From contig JASHPP010000161.1 in assembly GCA_030038035.1 (NCBI GenBank), forward strand, positions 1 to 9,090: a stretch of DNA of 9,090 nucleotides, written 5' to 3'. Below the pieces are notes generated by a model. It was given only the letters and a program-made list of their open reading frames with translations, made no database searches and was not told the origin of the DNA. The translations under genes were made by a program, and so were the position numbers. Numbering within the stretch: the first letter of the stretch is position 1; the number at the start of each line of letters is the position of its first letter. This DNA is from Trebonia sp. (GTDB lineage Bacteria; Actinomycetota; Actinomycetes; Streptosporangiales; Streptosporangiaceae). Of this stretch, positions 1 to 7,247 are shown in pieces.

Positions 1-1626
1 GGCCACGTGGACTTCAGCTACGAGGTCTCCAGGTCGCTGGCCGCCTGCGAGGGCGCGGTCCTCCTCGTCGACGCCGCCCAGGGCATCGAGGCGCAGACGC
101 TCGCCAACCTGTACATGGCGCTGGAAGCCGACCTCAAGATCATCCCGGTGCTGAACAAGATCGACCTGCCCGCGGCGCAGCCCGATCGCTACGCGCAGGA
201 GATCGCGTCGATCGTCGGCATCGACCCGGACGAGGTGCTCCGCGTCTCGGCGAAGACCGGCGCGGGCGTGAAAGAGCTGCTCGACGTCATCGTCGACCAG
301 GTTCCGCCCCCGGTCGGCGACCCGGAGGCCCCCGCCCGCGCGCTGATCTTCGACTCGGTGTACGACACCTACCGGGGCGTCGTCACCTACGTTCGCGTGG
401 TCGACGGGCGCCTGACCAGGAGAGAACGCATCCTGATGATGTCCACCGGCGCCGTGCACGAGACGCTGGAGATCGGGGTCATCTCGCCCGAGCCGACCCC
501 GGCCGACGGGCTCGGCGTCGGCGAGGTCGGCTACATCATCTCCGGCGTGAAGGACGTCCGCCAGGCCCGGGTCGGCGACACCGTGACAAGCTCGGGCAAG
601 CCCGCCAGGGAGCCGCTCGCCGGCTACAAGCACCCCAAGCCCATGGTGTTCTCCGGCCTGTACCCGGTCGACGGCGACGAGTACCCGGAACTGCGCGATG
701 CCCTGGACAAGCTGCGGCTCAACGACGCGGCGCTGTTTTACGAGCCGGAGACGAGCACCGCCCTTGGTTTCGGGTTCCGCTGCGGGTTCCTCGGCCTGCT
801 GCACATGGAGATCGTCCGCGAGCGGCTCGAGCGCGAGTTCGGCCTGAGCCTCATCTCGACCGCGCCGAACGTCATCTACCGCGTCGTCATGGAAAGCGGC
901 CGCGAGATCCGGGTGACCAATCCCAGCGACTTCCCCGGCGGCATCGACGGCTACGCCGCCGCCGGAGGCAGCCCGAAGGGCAACACGGGCGGCAAGATCG
1001 AGTCGGTTTACGAGCCGGTGGTCAGGGCCACGATCATCTCCCCGAGTGAGTACATCGGCACGATCATGGACCTGTGCCAGGGCCGCCGCGGCGCGCTGAT
1101 CGGCATGGACTACCTGTCGACCGACCGGGTGGAGATCCGCTACACGATGCCGCTGGGCGAAATCATCTTCGACTTCTTCGACCAGCTCAAGTCCCGCACC
1201 CGCGGCTACGCGAGCCTGGACTACGAGCCGGCGGGCGAGCAGGAGGCCAACCTGGTGAAGGTGGACATCCTGCTGCAGGGGCAGCCGGTTGACGCGTTCA
1301 GCCAGATCGTGCACGCCGACAACGCCCGCGAGTACGGGCTGACGATGACCGCCAAGCTCAAGGAGCTGATCCCGCGGCAGCAGTTCGAGGTGCCGATCCA
1401 GGCGGCCGTGGGATCGCGGATCATCGCGCGGGAGAACATCCGCGCGCTGCGCAAGGACGTGCTCGCCAAATGCTACGGCGGTGACATCACCCGCAAGCGC
1501 AAGCTGCTTGAGAAGCAGAAGGAGGGCAAGAAGCGGATGAAGACGATCGGCCGCGTGGACGTGCCGCAGGAAGCCTTCGCCGCCGCGCTCGCCACCAGCC
1601 AGCAGCCCGACGCCCGCTCGAAATAA
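1..1626 (+). CDS. lepA: Elongation factor 4 (LepA), ribosome back-translocase GTPase, 5'-truncated
   Basis: This is the C-terminal ~541 residues of the translational GTPase LepA/EF4, which acts on stalled or mistranslocated ribosomes and influences 30S biogenesis. The reading frame is open from base 1. The first codons read [13 protein letters not shown], the end of the G3 motif with its conserved His (codon 2), so the P-loop and switch I lie outside the window. G4 NKID is at 154-165 and G5 SAK at 247-255. The LepA-specific C-terminal region is intact: [18 protein letters not shown], then [20 protein letters not shown], then the basic tail [20 protein letters not shown]. About 80 N-terminal residues are missing relative to a ~600-620 residue family. 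An apparent 17-codon insertion (937-987) splits the usual NPS-FP-GGK segment. The GTG at base 7 is internal, not the start. Downstream the gene converges on the DUF1707 gene with a 34-bp gap. Confidence 0.97.
   Translation, partial: GHVDFSYEVSRSLAACEGAVLLVDAAQGIEAQTLANLYMALEADLKIIPVLNKIDLPAAQPDRYAQEIASIVGIDPDEVLRVSAKTGAGVKELLDVIVDQVPPPVGDPEAPARALIFDSVYDTYRGVVTYVRVVDGRLTRRERILMMSTGAVHETLEIGVISPEPTPADGLGVGEVGYIISGVKDVRQARVGDTVTSSGKPAREPLAGYKHPKPMVFSGLYPVDGDEYPELRDALDKLRLNDAALFYEPETSTALGFGFRCGFLGLLHMEIVRERLEREFGLSLISTAPNVIYRVVMESGREIRVTNPSDFPGGIDGYAAAGGSPKGNTGGKIESVYEPVVRATIISPSEYIGTIMDLCQGRRGALIGMDYLSTDRVEIRYTMPLGEIIFDFFDQLKSRTRGYASLDYEPAGEQEANLVKVDILLQGQPVDAFSQIVHADNAREYGLTMTAKLKELIPRQQFEVPIQAAVGSRIIARENIRALRKDVLAKCYGGDITRKRKLLEKQKEGKKRMKTIGRVDVPQEAFAAALATSQQPDARSK
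937..987 (+). other. In-frame 17-codon insertion within lepA
   Basis: Actinobacterial LepA proteins, as I recall them, read roughly NPS(D/E)FP-x-GK(I/V)-x-x-V-x-EPVVRAT. Here the segment between FP and [12 protein letters not shown] holds about 17 extra residues rich in Gly, Ala, Ser and Asn ([17 protein letters not shown]). The reading frame is kept and the composition suggests a flexible surface loop. The exact boundary is ambiguous because GG occurs on both sides. This is judged from memory, not from an alignment. Confidence 0.5.
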
Positions 1627-1660
1627 GTCCCGCTCGAGACAAGCCAGCGGCGAACCGCGC

Positions 1661-2293
1661 TCAGGAGTGCGCCGCAATGACCACGATGACCAGCGCCCAG
1701 GCCGCGATCCCCATGTAGCCGAGGATCAGCCCGGTGATGGCCATGCCGTCCCCGCGTTCCCCGCTGCGCCGGATCTGACCCCGGGCGAGGTGGCCGAGGA
1801 TGACCGCGGGGATGGATGCCAGGCCGAGCGTGAAGAACTCCAGGACGCCGCAGACGAGCGAGCCGATCGCCAGCCCGTTGGTCGGCGACACGGGGACCAG
1901 GGTCTGGTAGTAGCCGGGCGGCTGGTACGGCACCGGCGGCCCGATCGGCCCCGCGGGCAGGTCCGCGACGATGGCGGTCAGGTCCCCGTAGCGCCGTGCC
2001 GCCATCGTCCGGGCGCAGCGCGCCTCGAACTCGGCCTTGGTAAGCCGCCCTTCGCCGTAGGCCGCCTTCAGCACGTCGAGCGTGCGCTCCCGGTCCGCGG
2101 CCGAGGCGAGCATCCCTGGCTGCCCGAATCCCGCCTGGCCGTACGCGGCCGGCTCGTAGGGCGGCGGCCCGTAGGGCGGCGGCCCGTAGGACGGCGGCCC
2201 GTAGGACGGCGGGCCGTAGGACGGCGGGCCGTAGGACGGCGGCCCCTGCCCCAGCGTCGGCGTGTCGTCGCCATCTGCTGCCGGATCCCTCAC
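1661..2293 (-). CDS. DUF1707-DUF4190 small membrane protein with N-terminal GPPxY repeats
   Basis: This is a 210-residue protein of unknown function with a layout common in actinomycetes. Residues 17-46 are six GPPxY pentapeptides (four GPPSY, two GPPPY), followed by a degenerate EPAAY. Residues ~61-113 match the short helical DUF1707 (SHOCT-like) domain: [30 protein letters not shown], then [12 protein letters not shown]. Residues ~138-208 match DUF4190, with two hydrophobic segments (~140-167 and ~184-207) joined by a basic [11 protein letters not shown] loop and a [12 protein letters not shown] motif. It is probably a two-helix inner-membrane protein with its N-terminal tail in the cytoplasm. 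The GTG start at 2291-2293 is preceded by AAAGGGGG at good spacing. It is divergent from hemW and convergent with lepA. The family assignment is confident; the function is not known. Confidence 0.9.
   Translation of the reverse strand: MRDPAADGDDTPTLGQGPPSYGPPSYGPPSYGPPSYGPPPYGPPPYEPAAYGQAGFGQPGMLASAADRERTLDVLKAAYGEGRLTKAEFEARCARTMAARRYGDLTAIVADLPAGPIGPPVPYQPPGYYQTLVPVSPTNGLAIGSLVCGVLEFFTLGLASIPAVILGHLARGQIRRSGERGDGMAITGLILGYMGIAAWALVIVVIAAHS
2156..2245 (-). repeat. Six tandem 15-bp units encoding GPPxY
   Basis: Six consecutive 15-bp units in the 5' part of the DUF1707 gene each encode Gly-Pro-Pro-(Ser/Pro)-Tyr. The four GPPSY units and two GPPPY units differ by only a few bases. The period is a multiple of three, so changes in copy number would keep the frame. 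Pro/Tyr-rich tails like this are common at the N-terminus of actinobacterial membrane proteins. Confidence 0.9.
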
Positions 2294-2359
2294 TGGGCCC
2301 CCTTTCCAGCACGCATGTACCGATTACAGCTTATGCGGCAGGCGGATATTCTCGGCAGC

Positions 2360-3577
2360 GTGCCAGCAATACCGCCCGACGGCAACCCCGCTCCAGCCGA
2401 CGGGAGCCTGCCGCCGGCCGCGGCGGAGAGTTTCGGCGCTGCCCCGTTCGGCGTCTACGTCCACGTCCCGTTCTGCCGCACGCGCTGCGGCTACTGCGAC
2501 TTCAACACCTACACCGCCGCCGAGCTAGGCGGGGGCGCGGACCGGGCCGGCTACGACACGCTCGTCGGCCAGGAGATCGCGCTGGCGCGAACCGTGCTCC
2601 CGCACGCGGACGTCACGGTCAGCACGGTGTTCTTCGGCGGCGGCACGCCGACGCTGCTGACCCCCCGGCAGCTCGGGGACATCCTGCGGCGCGTCGGCGA
2701 CGCGTTCGGCCTGGCGCCCGACGCCGAGGTGACCGTCGAGGCGAACCCGGAAACCGTCGACCTGGCCACCCTGCAGCAGCTGCGGGCGCAGGGGATAAAC
2801 CGCGTTTCGTTCGGAATGCAAAGCTCCCAGCCGCACGTGCTCGCCACCCTTGACCGGGTGCACGAGCCCGGCCGCCCGCGGCAGACGGCGCGGTGGGCCC
2901 GCGCGGCGGGCTTCGAGCACGTGAGCCTGGACCTGATCTACGGCACGCCGGGGGAGAGCGACAACGACTGGCGGCGCTCGCTTGACGCGGCGATCACGGC
3001 CGGTCCCGACCACATCTCCGCGTACGCGCTGACCGTCGAGGAGGGCACGCGGCTGGCCGCGAAGATCCGCCGCGGAGAGCTCAGCCCGCCCGACGACGAC
3101 GTGCTCGCCGACCGGTACGTGCTCGCCGACGAGGTCCTGACCGCGGCCGGCTTCGCCTGGTACGAGATTTCCAACTGGGCCGCGAGCGACCGGGCACGGT
3201 GCCGCCACAACGTGCTGTACTGGACCGGCGGCGACTGGTGGGGGTTCGGCCCCGGCGCGCACAGCCATGTCGGCGGCACCCGGTGGTGGAACGTCAGGCA
3301 CCCGTCGGCGTACGCGGCGCGGCTGGCGGCCGGCCAGTCCCCGGCCCAGGCCCGCGAGGTGCTGACCGCTGCCGAGCGGCGGATGGAGGACATCATGCTC
3401 CGCACCAGGCTGGCCGAGGGTGCCCCGCTGTCCGTCCTGGCCCCCGGCGCCCATTTGTCAGCCGAACGATCCGTGGCGGCTGCCCTGCTCGACCCCTCCT
3501 CCTTCGCGGGCGGACGGCTCGTGCTGACCCGCCAGGGCAGGCTGCTCGCCGACGCGGTGATCCGCGACCTCGCGTGA
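2360..3577 (+). CDS. hemW: HemW, radical SAM heme chaperone (coproporphyrinogen III oxidase-like)
   Basis: This is a 405-residue radical SAM protein of the HemW family, formerly annotated as oxygen-independent coproporphyrinogen III oxidase. HemW binds heme and delivers it to target proteins; it is not the true decarboxylase HemN. The 4Fe-4S/SAM motif CRTRCGYC (C-x3-C-x2-C) is at residues 39-46 and is followed by DF, as in HemW, rather than the extra Cys found in HemN. GGGTP is at residues 93-97. The C-terminal part has the family signatures HNVLYWTGGDWWGFGPGAHS and WWNVRHPSAYA. I place the start at GTG 2360 because the next residues (PAIPPDGNPAPADGSLP) resemble the N-terminus of actinomycete HemW. 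In-frame ATGs at 2315 and 2333 are alternatives. The frame stays open far upstream, but that is antisense to the DUF1707 gene. It converges on the DUF4870 gene with a 33-bp gap. Confidence 0.93.
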   Translation: MPAIPPDGNPAPADGSLPPAAAESFGAAPFGVYVHVPFCRTRCGYCDFNTYTAAELGGGADRAGYDTLVGQEIALARTVLPHADVTVSTVFFGGGTPTLLTPRQLGDILRRVGDAFGLAPDAEVTVEANPETVDLATLQQLRAQGINRVSFGMQSSQPHVLATLDRVHEPGRPRQTARWARAAGFEHVSLDLIYGTPGESDNDWRRSLDAAITAGPDHISAYALTVEEGTRLAAKIRRGELSPPDDDVLADRYVLADEVLTAAGFAWYEISNWAASDRARCRHNVLYWTGGDWWGFGPGAHSHVGGTRWWNVRHPSAYAARLAAGQSPAQAREVLTAAERRMEDIMLRTRLAEGAPLSVLAPGAHLSAERSVAAALLDPSSFAGGRLVLTRQGRLLADAVIRDLA

Positions 3578-3581
3578 CCGC

Positions 3582-3593
3582 CCCCGCGCGGGG
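3582..3593. terminator. Possible short GC-rich terminator between hemW and the DUF4870 gene
   Basis: A perfect 12-bp palindrome, CCCCGCGCGGGG, lies 4 bases after the hemW stop in the 33-bp gap between two convergent genes. It could form a short hairpin in either transcript. There is no T tract, and the stem is short once a loop is allowed, so this is only a candidate. Confidence 0.3.
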
Positions 3594-3610
3594 ATCGACT
3601 TACCTGATCG

Positions 3611-4036
3611 TCACTTGACCATCGGCGAGCAGATCCAGGCCGGGACCTGGCTGTATTCGCCGCGGCTGGCGGCGAACGCGGCGCGCGTCAGGTACGAGAC
3701 CGCGATCCCCCAGCCGATCACGACGAAGGGGAGCACCCCGATCAGGGCCGTGCTCAGCTTGTCCAGGGTGAGCAGCCCGAAGATTATTCCCGCGGACACC
3801 GCGTACAGCAGGCCGGTGAGCGCGACGTTCAGCGCCTGCGCGGAATGCCAGCGGACGAACCCCGACCCGCGCCGCCTGGTCAGGTACACGTACAGCGGCA
3901 CGGCCGGGCCGAGAAGGATCACCCCGAGATAGCAGAGCGTGCAGAGCTGCTCTTCGCCCTGCGACGGCGGCGGCCCGGGCCACGGCTGGTCCGGCCTGAA
4001 CTGGCGCCGGTGGGCGGGCTTGCCGGCCACGGTCAT
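3611..4036 (-). CDS. DUF4870 family membrane protein
   Basis: This is a 141-residue integral membrane protein resembling the DUF4870 family, of unknown function. A Pro-rich cytoplasmic N-terminus (1-28) is followed by hydrophobic segments at ~32-52, ~68-90 and ~97-120. The family hallmark is visible: a first helix ending in PLYVYLTRRRGSGFVRWHSAQALN, that is, a basic loop and then Phe-Val-x-x-His-x-x-x-Ala-Leu-Asn entering helix two: Confidence 0.85.
   Translation of the reverse strand: MTVAGKPAHRRQFRPDQPWPGPPPSQGEEQLCTLCYLGVILLGPAVPLYVYLTRRRGSGFVRWHSAQALNVALTGLLYAVSAGIIFGLLTLDKLSTALIGVLPFVVIGWGIAVSYLTRAAFAASRGEYSQVPAWICSPMVK
4033..4036 (-). other. ATGA stop/start overlap coupling DUF3097 to DUF4870
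   Basis: On the minus strand the four bases ATGA hold both the DUF4870 start (ATG, 4036-4034) and the DUF3097 stop (TGA, 4035-4033). No strong Shine-Dalgarno precedes this ATG, only GGGCGACGG directly against it. Translation of the DUF4870 gene is therefore probably coupled to termination of DUF3097. Confidence 0.85.
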
Positions 4037-4881
4037 CCGTCGCCCGGCGCGGTGACGAAGTCGATGAGCTCCTCCACCCGGCCGAGCAGCGCCGGGTCGA
4101 GGTCGGCGTAGCTTGTCACGGCGCGCAGGATGCGCCGCCACGCCGCGGCGATGTCGGCGGGCGTCCGGGACGGCCAGCCGAGCCGGTCAAGCACGCCCTC
4201 CTTCCACGGCTGCCCGGGCGGCACGTCCGGCCAGCGGTCGAGCCCGAGCCTGCCGGGCCTGACCGCGGCCCAGATGTCGATGAACGGGTGGCCGACGACG
4301 AGCACGTAGGGCGAGCGCGCCTCCGCCGCGATGCGGCTCTCCTTGGACCCCTGCACCAGGTGGTCGACGAGCACGCCGAGCCGCCTGCCAGGCCCCGGCT
4401 CGAATGCCCTGGCGATCGCGGGCAGGTCGTCGACGCCCGCCAGGTACTCCACGACGACGCCGGCGTCGCGCAAGTCATCGCCCCAGATCTTCTCCACGAG
4501 CTCGGCGTCGTGCCTGCCCTCGACGTAGATCCGGCTTGCGCGGGCGACCTTCGCCCGCTGCTCCGGTGCGGCCACCGACCCGGAGGCGGTCCGCTGCGGC
4601 GCGGCCGGCGCCGACGGCGCCGGCCGCACGAGCGTCACCCGCTTCCCGTCAAGCAGGAACGTGCCGGGCAGCGGGAACACGCGGCGCCTGCCGTGCCGGT
4701 CCTCCAGCGTGACGGCGTCGTTCTCGTAGCCGACGACCGCGCCGCAGAACCTGCCCTCGAAGTCCTCGACGACCAGCCCAGGTTCGGCCTGCGCCTGCGG
4801 CACCGGTCCCTGCCCCGGCCGCGGGCGCCGGTTGCGCGGCGTGAGCACGTCGTCCCCGTACTGCCTGCTCCGCACCCGCAC
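4033..4881 (-). CDS. DUF3097 family protein with TOPRIM-like motifs
   Basis: This is a ~282-residue soluble protein of the actinobacterial DUF3097 family, whose function is not established. Residues ~35-87 (GLVVEDFEGRFCGAVV, VTLEDRHGRRRVFPL, KRVTLVRP) look like a small beta-barrel. After an Ala/Pro linker, residues ~116-200 carry RIYVEGRHDAELVEKIWGDD, then EYLAGVDDLPAI, then GVLVDHLVQGSKESRI, ending with VVGHPFIDIW. The VEGxHD and LVDHxxxGSKE pair recalls the Glu and Asp motifs of TOPRIM folds; this is my inference. The C-terminus is YADLDPALLGRVEELIDFVT. I chose GTG 4881 because family members begin just before R-x-Y-G-x-D-V-L. GTG 4875 is equally possible, and GGGAAAG precedes both. The frame is open back to 5031, but that would overlap the CIRCE site. 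The stop overlaps the DUF4870 start (ATGA), and the gene is divergent from hrcA. Confidence 0.9.
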   Translation of the reverse strand: MRVRSRQYGDDVLTPRNRRPRPGQGPVPQAQAEPGLVVEDFEGRFCGAVVGYENDAVTLEDRHGRRRVFPLPGTFLLDGKRVTLVRPAPSAPAAPQRTASGSVAAPEQRAKVARASRIYVEGRHDAELVEKIWGDDLRDAGVVVEYLAGVDDLPAIARAFEPGPGRRLGVLVDHLVQGSKESRIAAEARSPYVLVVGHPFIDIWAAVRPGRLGLDRWPDVPPGQPWKEGVLDRLGWPSRTPADIAAAWRRILRAVTSYADLDPALLGRVEELIDFVTAPGDG

Positions 4882-4884
4882 CCT

Positions 4885-4938
4885 GCTTTCCCGTTGGCAC
4901 AAACCAGCCGGGCTTTCCCGCTGGCACAAACCAGCCGG
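4885..4938. repeat. Two tandem 27-bp direct repeats in the DUF3097 leader
   Basis: Copies at 4885-4911 and 4912-4938 are adjacent and identical except for one T/C difference at their tenth base. The core is TTTCCCG(T/C)TGGCACAAACC on the + strand. On the minus strand each copy ends in GGGAAAGC, and the copy nearer DUF3097 places that purine stretch just upstream of the likely start. The second copy contains the small dyad CTGG-N6-CCAG. The pair lies in the 203-bp gap between DUF3097 and hrcA. Confidence 0.9.
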
Positions 4939-5019
4939 CCACGCCGCGCTGGTATCGCTGACAGGGAAGCGTAGCTGACGGGGTGGCGTTCTTGCCGTCC
5001 GGGAACTCTCGTGGCGCAA

Positions 5020-5025
5020 TAGAAT
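5020..5025 (+). promoter_or_regulatory. Candidate -10 hexamer of the hrcA-dnaJ promoter
   Basis: TAGAAT fits the TANNNT actinobacterial -10 consensus. It sits directly before the CIRCE element and overlaps it by one base, so the predicted transcription start falls inside the left arm. I see no good -35 at 16-19 bp spacing; TTGCCG at 4992-4997 is 22 bp away. Position relative to CIRCE is the main support. Confidence 0.5.
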
Positions 5026-5051
5026 TGGCACTCAGGAACGTTGAGTGCTAG
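5025..5051. promoter_or_regulatory. CIRCE element (HrcA operator)
   Basis: The sequence TTGGCACTC-N9-GAGTGCTAG matches the CIRCE consensus TTAGCACTC-N9-GAGTGCTAA at 16 of 18 arm positions, with the exact 9-base spacer. It lies 33 bp upstream of the hrcA start, overlaps the predicted start of transcription, and lies next to the gene for its own repressor. The expected mechanism is HrcA binding that represses hrcA-dnaJ at normal temperature and is relieved on heat shock. Confidence 0.95.
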
Positions 5052-5084
5052 GCCAGCTGGTCTTTGCCGCGAGGGGGTGTACAC

Positions 5085-6089
5085 GTGCTTGATGAGCGCA
5101 AGCTGGCGGTGCTGCGCGCCATAGTCGAGGACTACGTGTCCACCACCGAGCCGGTCGGGTCGAAGTCCCTCGTCGACAGGCACGGCCTTGACGTGTCGCC
5201 CGCCACCATCCGCAACGACATGGCGGTGCTCGAGGAGCAGGGGTTCATCGCCCAGCCGCACACCAGCGCCGGGCGCATCCCCACCGACAAGGGCTACCGG
5301 CTGTTCGTCGACCGGCTGTCGAGCATCAAGCCGATGTCCACGGCCGAGCGCCGCGCGATTGAGACGTTTCTGGCCGGGGCGTACAGCCTCGACGACGTGG
5401 TGGCGCGGACGGTCCGGCTGCTCGCCCAGCTGACCAGGCAGGTCGCGGTCGTGCAGTACCCGTCGCTGTCGCGGTCGGCGGTCCGGCACATCGAACTGGT
5501 CGCGCTCGCCCCGCAGCGGGTGCTGCTTGTGCTCATCACCGACAACGGCCGTGTCGAGCAGGCCGCGGTGGACCTGCCCGCCCCCGCCGAGCCAGAGTCG
5601 ATCGCGCACCTGCGCGCGGTGCTCAACGCCTGCCTGGACGGCCACAAGCTCGCGGACGCCGCCAAGACGGTCGTGGGCCTGGCCGACCGTATCCCCGCAT
5701 CCGAGCGGTCGAACGCCGGTGCGGTCTTCTCCGCCCTCCTCGACAGCCTCGCCGAGGGGCATGAGGAGCGCGTGGTGTTCGGCGGAACGGCGAATCTCGC
5801 CGCCCCCGATTTCGGCATGGGACTGCGTGACGTGCTCGAAGCGCTGGAGGAACAAGTGGTGCTGATGCGGCTCCTCGGAGAGGTCGTGAGTCCGTCCGCC
5901 CTGACGGTGCGGATCGGGGCCGAGACCGGGCTCCAGGGCGCGTCAGTGGTGTCGGCCGCCTACGGCACCGGCGGGCAGGCCGTGGCCAAGCTCGGGGTGC
6001 TCGGGCCGACCCGGATGGACTACCCGGGCACGATGGGAGCGGTGCGCGCGGTGGCACGGTACGTCGGCCGGATCCTCGGGGAGGCGTAG
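5085..6089 (+). CDS. hrcA: HrcA, heat-inducible transcription repressor
   Basis: This is a 334-residue repressor that binds CIRCE operators of class I heat-shock genes; in other bacteria its activity depends on GroEL. The N-terminal winged-helix region (~1-75) contains [20 protein letters not shown], then EPVGSKSLV, then [20 protein letters not shown] and the [18 protein letters not shown] signature. The rest is the GAF-like and dimerisation region, with [32 protein letters not shown] and, near the end, [20 protein letters not shown] followed by [21 protein letters not shown] chose GTG 5085 because GAGGGGG (5071-5077) sits 7 bases upstream and the protein then begins MLDERK as in the family. 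A TTG at 5064 would add 7 non-conserved residues. The length is normal for actinomycetes. The stop TAG shares its last base with the dnaJ GTG. Confidence 0.97.
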   Translation: MLDERKLAVLRAIVEDYVSTTEPVGSKSLVDRHGLDVSPATIRNDMAVLEEQGFIAQPHTSAGRIPTDKGYRLFVDRLSSIKPMSTAERRAIETFLAGAYSLDDVVARTVRLLAQLTRQVAVVQYPSLSRSAVRHIELVALAPQRVLLVLITDNGRVEQAAVDLPAPAEPESIAHLRAVLNACLDGHKLADAAKTVVGLADRIPASERSNAGAVFSALLDSLAEGHEERVVFGGTANLAAPDFGMGLRDVLEALEEQVVLMRLLGEVVSPSALTVRIGAETGLQGASVVSAAYGTGGQAVAKLGVLGPTRMDYPGTMGAVRAVARYVGRILGEA

Positions 6090-7237
6090 TGGCGAAGGAC
6101 TACTACGCGCTGCTCGGCGTGCGGCGCGACGCCGGGCAGGACGAAATCAAGCGGGCCTACCGCAGGCTGGCGCGCGAGCTGCACCCGGACGTCAACCCCG
6201 ACCCGGAGACGCAGGACAAGTTCAAGGAGATCACCCAGGCCTACGAGGTGCTGTCCGACCCGGACAAGCGCCAGATGTACGACCTCGGCGCGGACCCGTT
6301 CGCCTCGGCCACCACGGGCGCCGGGGGATTCGGCGGGTTCGGCGCGGCCGGGTTCCCGTTCAGCGAGTTCGTGGACGCGGTCTTCGGCGCGGCGGGGCAG
6401 ACCGCGGGCCGCGGCCCGCGCAGCCGCTCGCGGCGCGGCAGGAACGCGACGATCAGGATCGAGCTCGACCTGTCCGAGTGCGCGTTCGGCGCCACCAGGG
6501 AGCTGACCGTGGACACGGCCGTGGTCTGCCCGACGTGCTCAGGCGAGGGCACCGCGCCGGGAACCCACCCGGTGACCTGCGACGTCTGCGCGGGCCGGGG
6601 TGAGATCAGCCAGGTGCGGCGGTCCTTCCTAGGCCAGGTGATGACCACCTCGGCCTGCCCGGCGTGCGGCGGCTTCGGCACGGTGCTGCCGCGGCCCTGC
6701 CCGGAGTGCGACGGCGACGGCCGGGTGCGCACCAGGCGCACGATGAAAGTCCGGATCCCGGCCGGCGTCGAGGACGGGACGCACATCCAGCTGGCCGGCG
6801 AAGGCGAGATCGGCCCGGGCGGCGGCCCGCCAGGCGACCTGTTCCTCGAGGTGGTGCAGCGCCCGCACGCGATCTTCGAGCGGCAGGGGGACGACCTGCA
6901 CTGCACGCTGACGATCCCGATGGTCGCGGCCGCGCTCGGCGCGACCGTCTCGGTGGAGTCGCTGGACGGGCCTAGCGACGTGGACATCCGCCCGGGCACG
7001 CAATCCGGTCAGGTCATACCGCTCTACGGGCTCGGCGTGAAGCACCTGAGCGGCAACGGCCGCGGCGACCTGGTCATTCACGTGACCGTGGAGACGCCGT
7101 CGCGGCTGGACGCGGAACAGGAGAAGCTGCTGCGCGAGCTGGCCAAGCTGCGCGGCGAGGAGGCCCCGCCCGGCAAGTTCCAACCAGGGCAGCAGGGCTT
7201 CTTCTCCCGCCTCCGCGACGCCTTCAACGGCCGCTGA
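6089..7237 (+). CDS. dnaJ: DnaJ (DnaJ2-type) Hsp40 co-chaperone
   Basis: This is a 382-residue type I Hsp40 that stimulates DnaK ATPase and delivers unfolded substrates. The J domain is at residues 1-70 with HPD at 32-34. A short Gly/Phe-rich linker runs over ~77-103. Four zinc-binding CxxCxGxG repeats are at 147-154 (CPTCSGEG), 164-171 (CDVCAGRG), 190-197 (CPACGGFG) and 204-211 (CPECDGDG). The C-terminal substrate-binding and dimerisation region follows, with KVRIPAGVEDGTHIQLAGEG and GDLFLEVVQRPHAIFERQGD. All Zn ligands are present. The GTG start overlaps the hrcA stop by one base (TAGTG), with GGGGAGG at 6078-6084 as ribosome binding site. The two genes are therefore one CIRCE-controlled unit. 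Actinobacteria usually have another dnaJ in the dnaK operon, and the copy beside hrcA is called dnaJ2. Downstream is a 245-bp gap, then convergent rsmE. Confidence 0.97.
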   Translation: MAKDYYALLGVRRDAGQDEIKRAYRRLARELHPDVNPDPETQDKFKEITQAYEVLSDPDKRQMYDLGADPFASATTGAGGFGGFGAAGFPFSEFVDAVFGAAGQTAGRGPRSRSRRGRNATIRIELDLSECAFGATRELTVDTAVVCPTCSGEGTAPGTHPVTCDVCAGRGEISQVRRSFLGQVMTTSACPACGGFGTVLPRPCPECDGDGRVRTRRTMKVRIPAGVEDGTHIQLAGEGEIGPGGGPPGDLFLEVVQRPHAIFERQGDDLHCTLTIPMVAAALGATVSVESLDGPSDVDIRPGTQSGQVIPLYGLGVKHLSGNGRGDLVIHVTVETPSRLDAEQEKLLRELAKLRGEEAPPGKFQPGQQGFFSRLRDAFNGR

Positions 7238-7247
7238 CCCGGTTACA

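Noticed and set aside
1647..1658. Small hairpin GCGG-CGAA-CCGC between lepA and the DUF1707 gene as terminator
   Set aside because: The stem is only 4 bp with no T tract, which is too weak at this GC content.
1473..2312. 279-codon minus-strand open frame overlapping the DUF1707 gene
   Set aside because: It is a frameshifted shadow with Ala/Val/Leu/Arg repeats produced by the 15-bp repeat. The other frame has clear DUF1707 and DUF4190 matches and a good ribosome binding site.
1667..2359. Long upstream extension of the hemW reading frame
   Set aside because: It is antisense to the DUF1707-DUF4190 gene and encodes Arg/Gly/Pro-rich low complexity. HemW homology begins only after about 2360.
2525..3454. 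309-codon minus-strand open frame inside hemW
   Set aside because: It is antisense to well-conserved HemW sequence and has no recognisable motif.
4882..5031. Longer DUF3097 N-terminus starting at GTG 5031
   Set aside because: It would put coding sequence through the 27-bp repeats and start inside the CIRCE element, and family members begin near R-x-Y-G-x-D-V-L.
4635..5855. 406-codon minus-strand open frame across hrcA
   Set aside because: It is the antisense of hrcA and continues out of frame into DUF3097. The translation is Arg/Gly/His-rich without domain motifs, a typical high-GC shadow.
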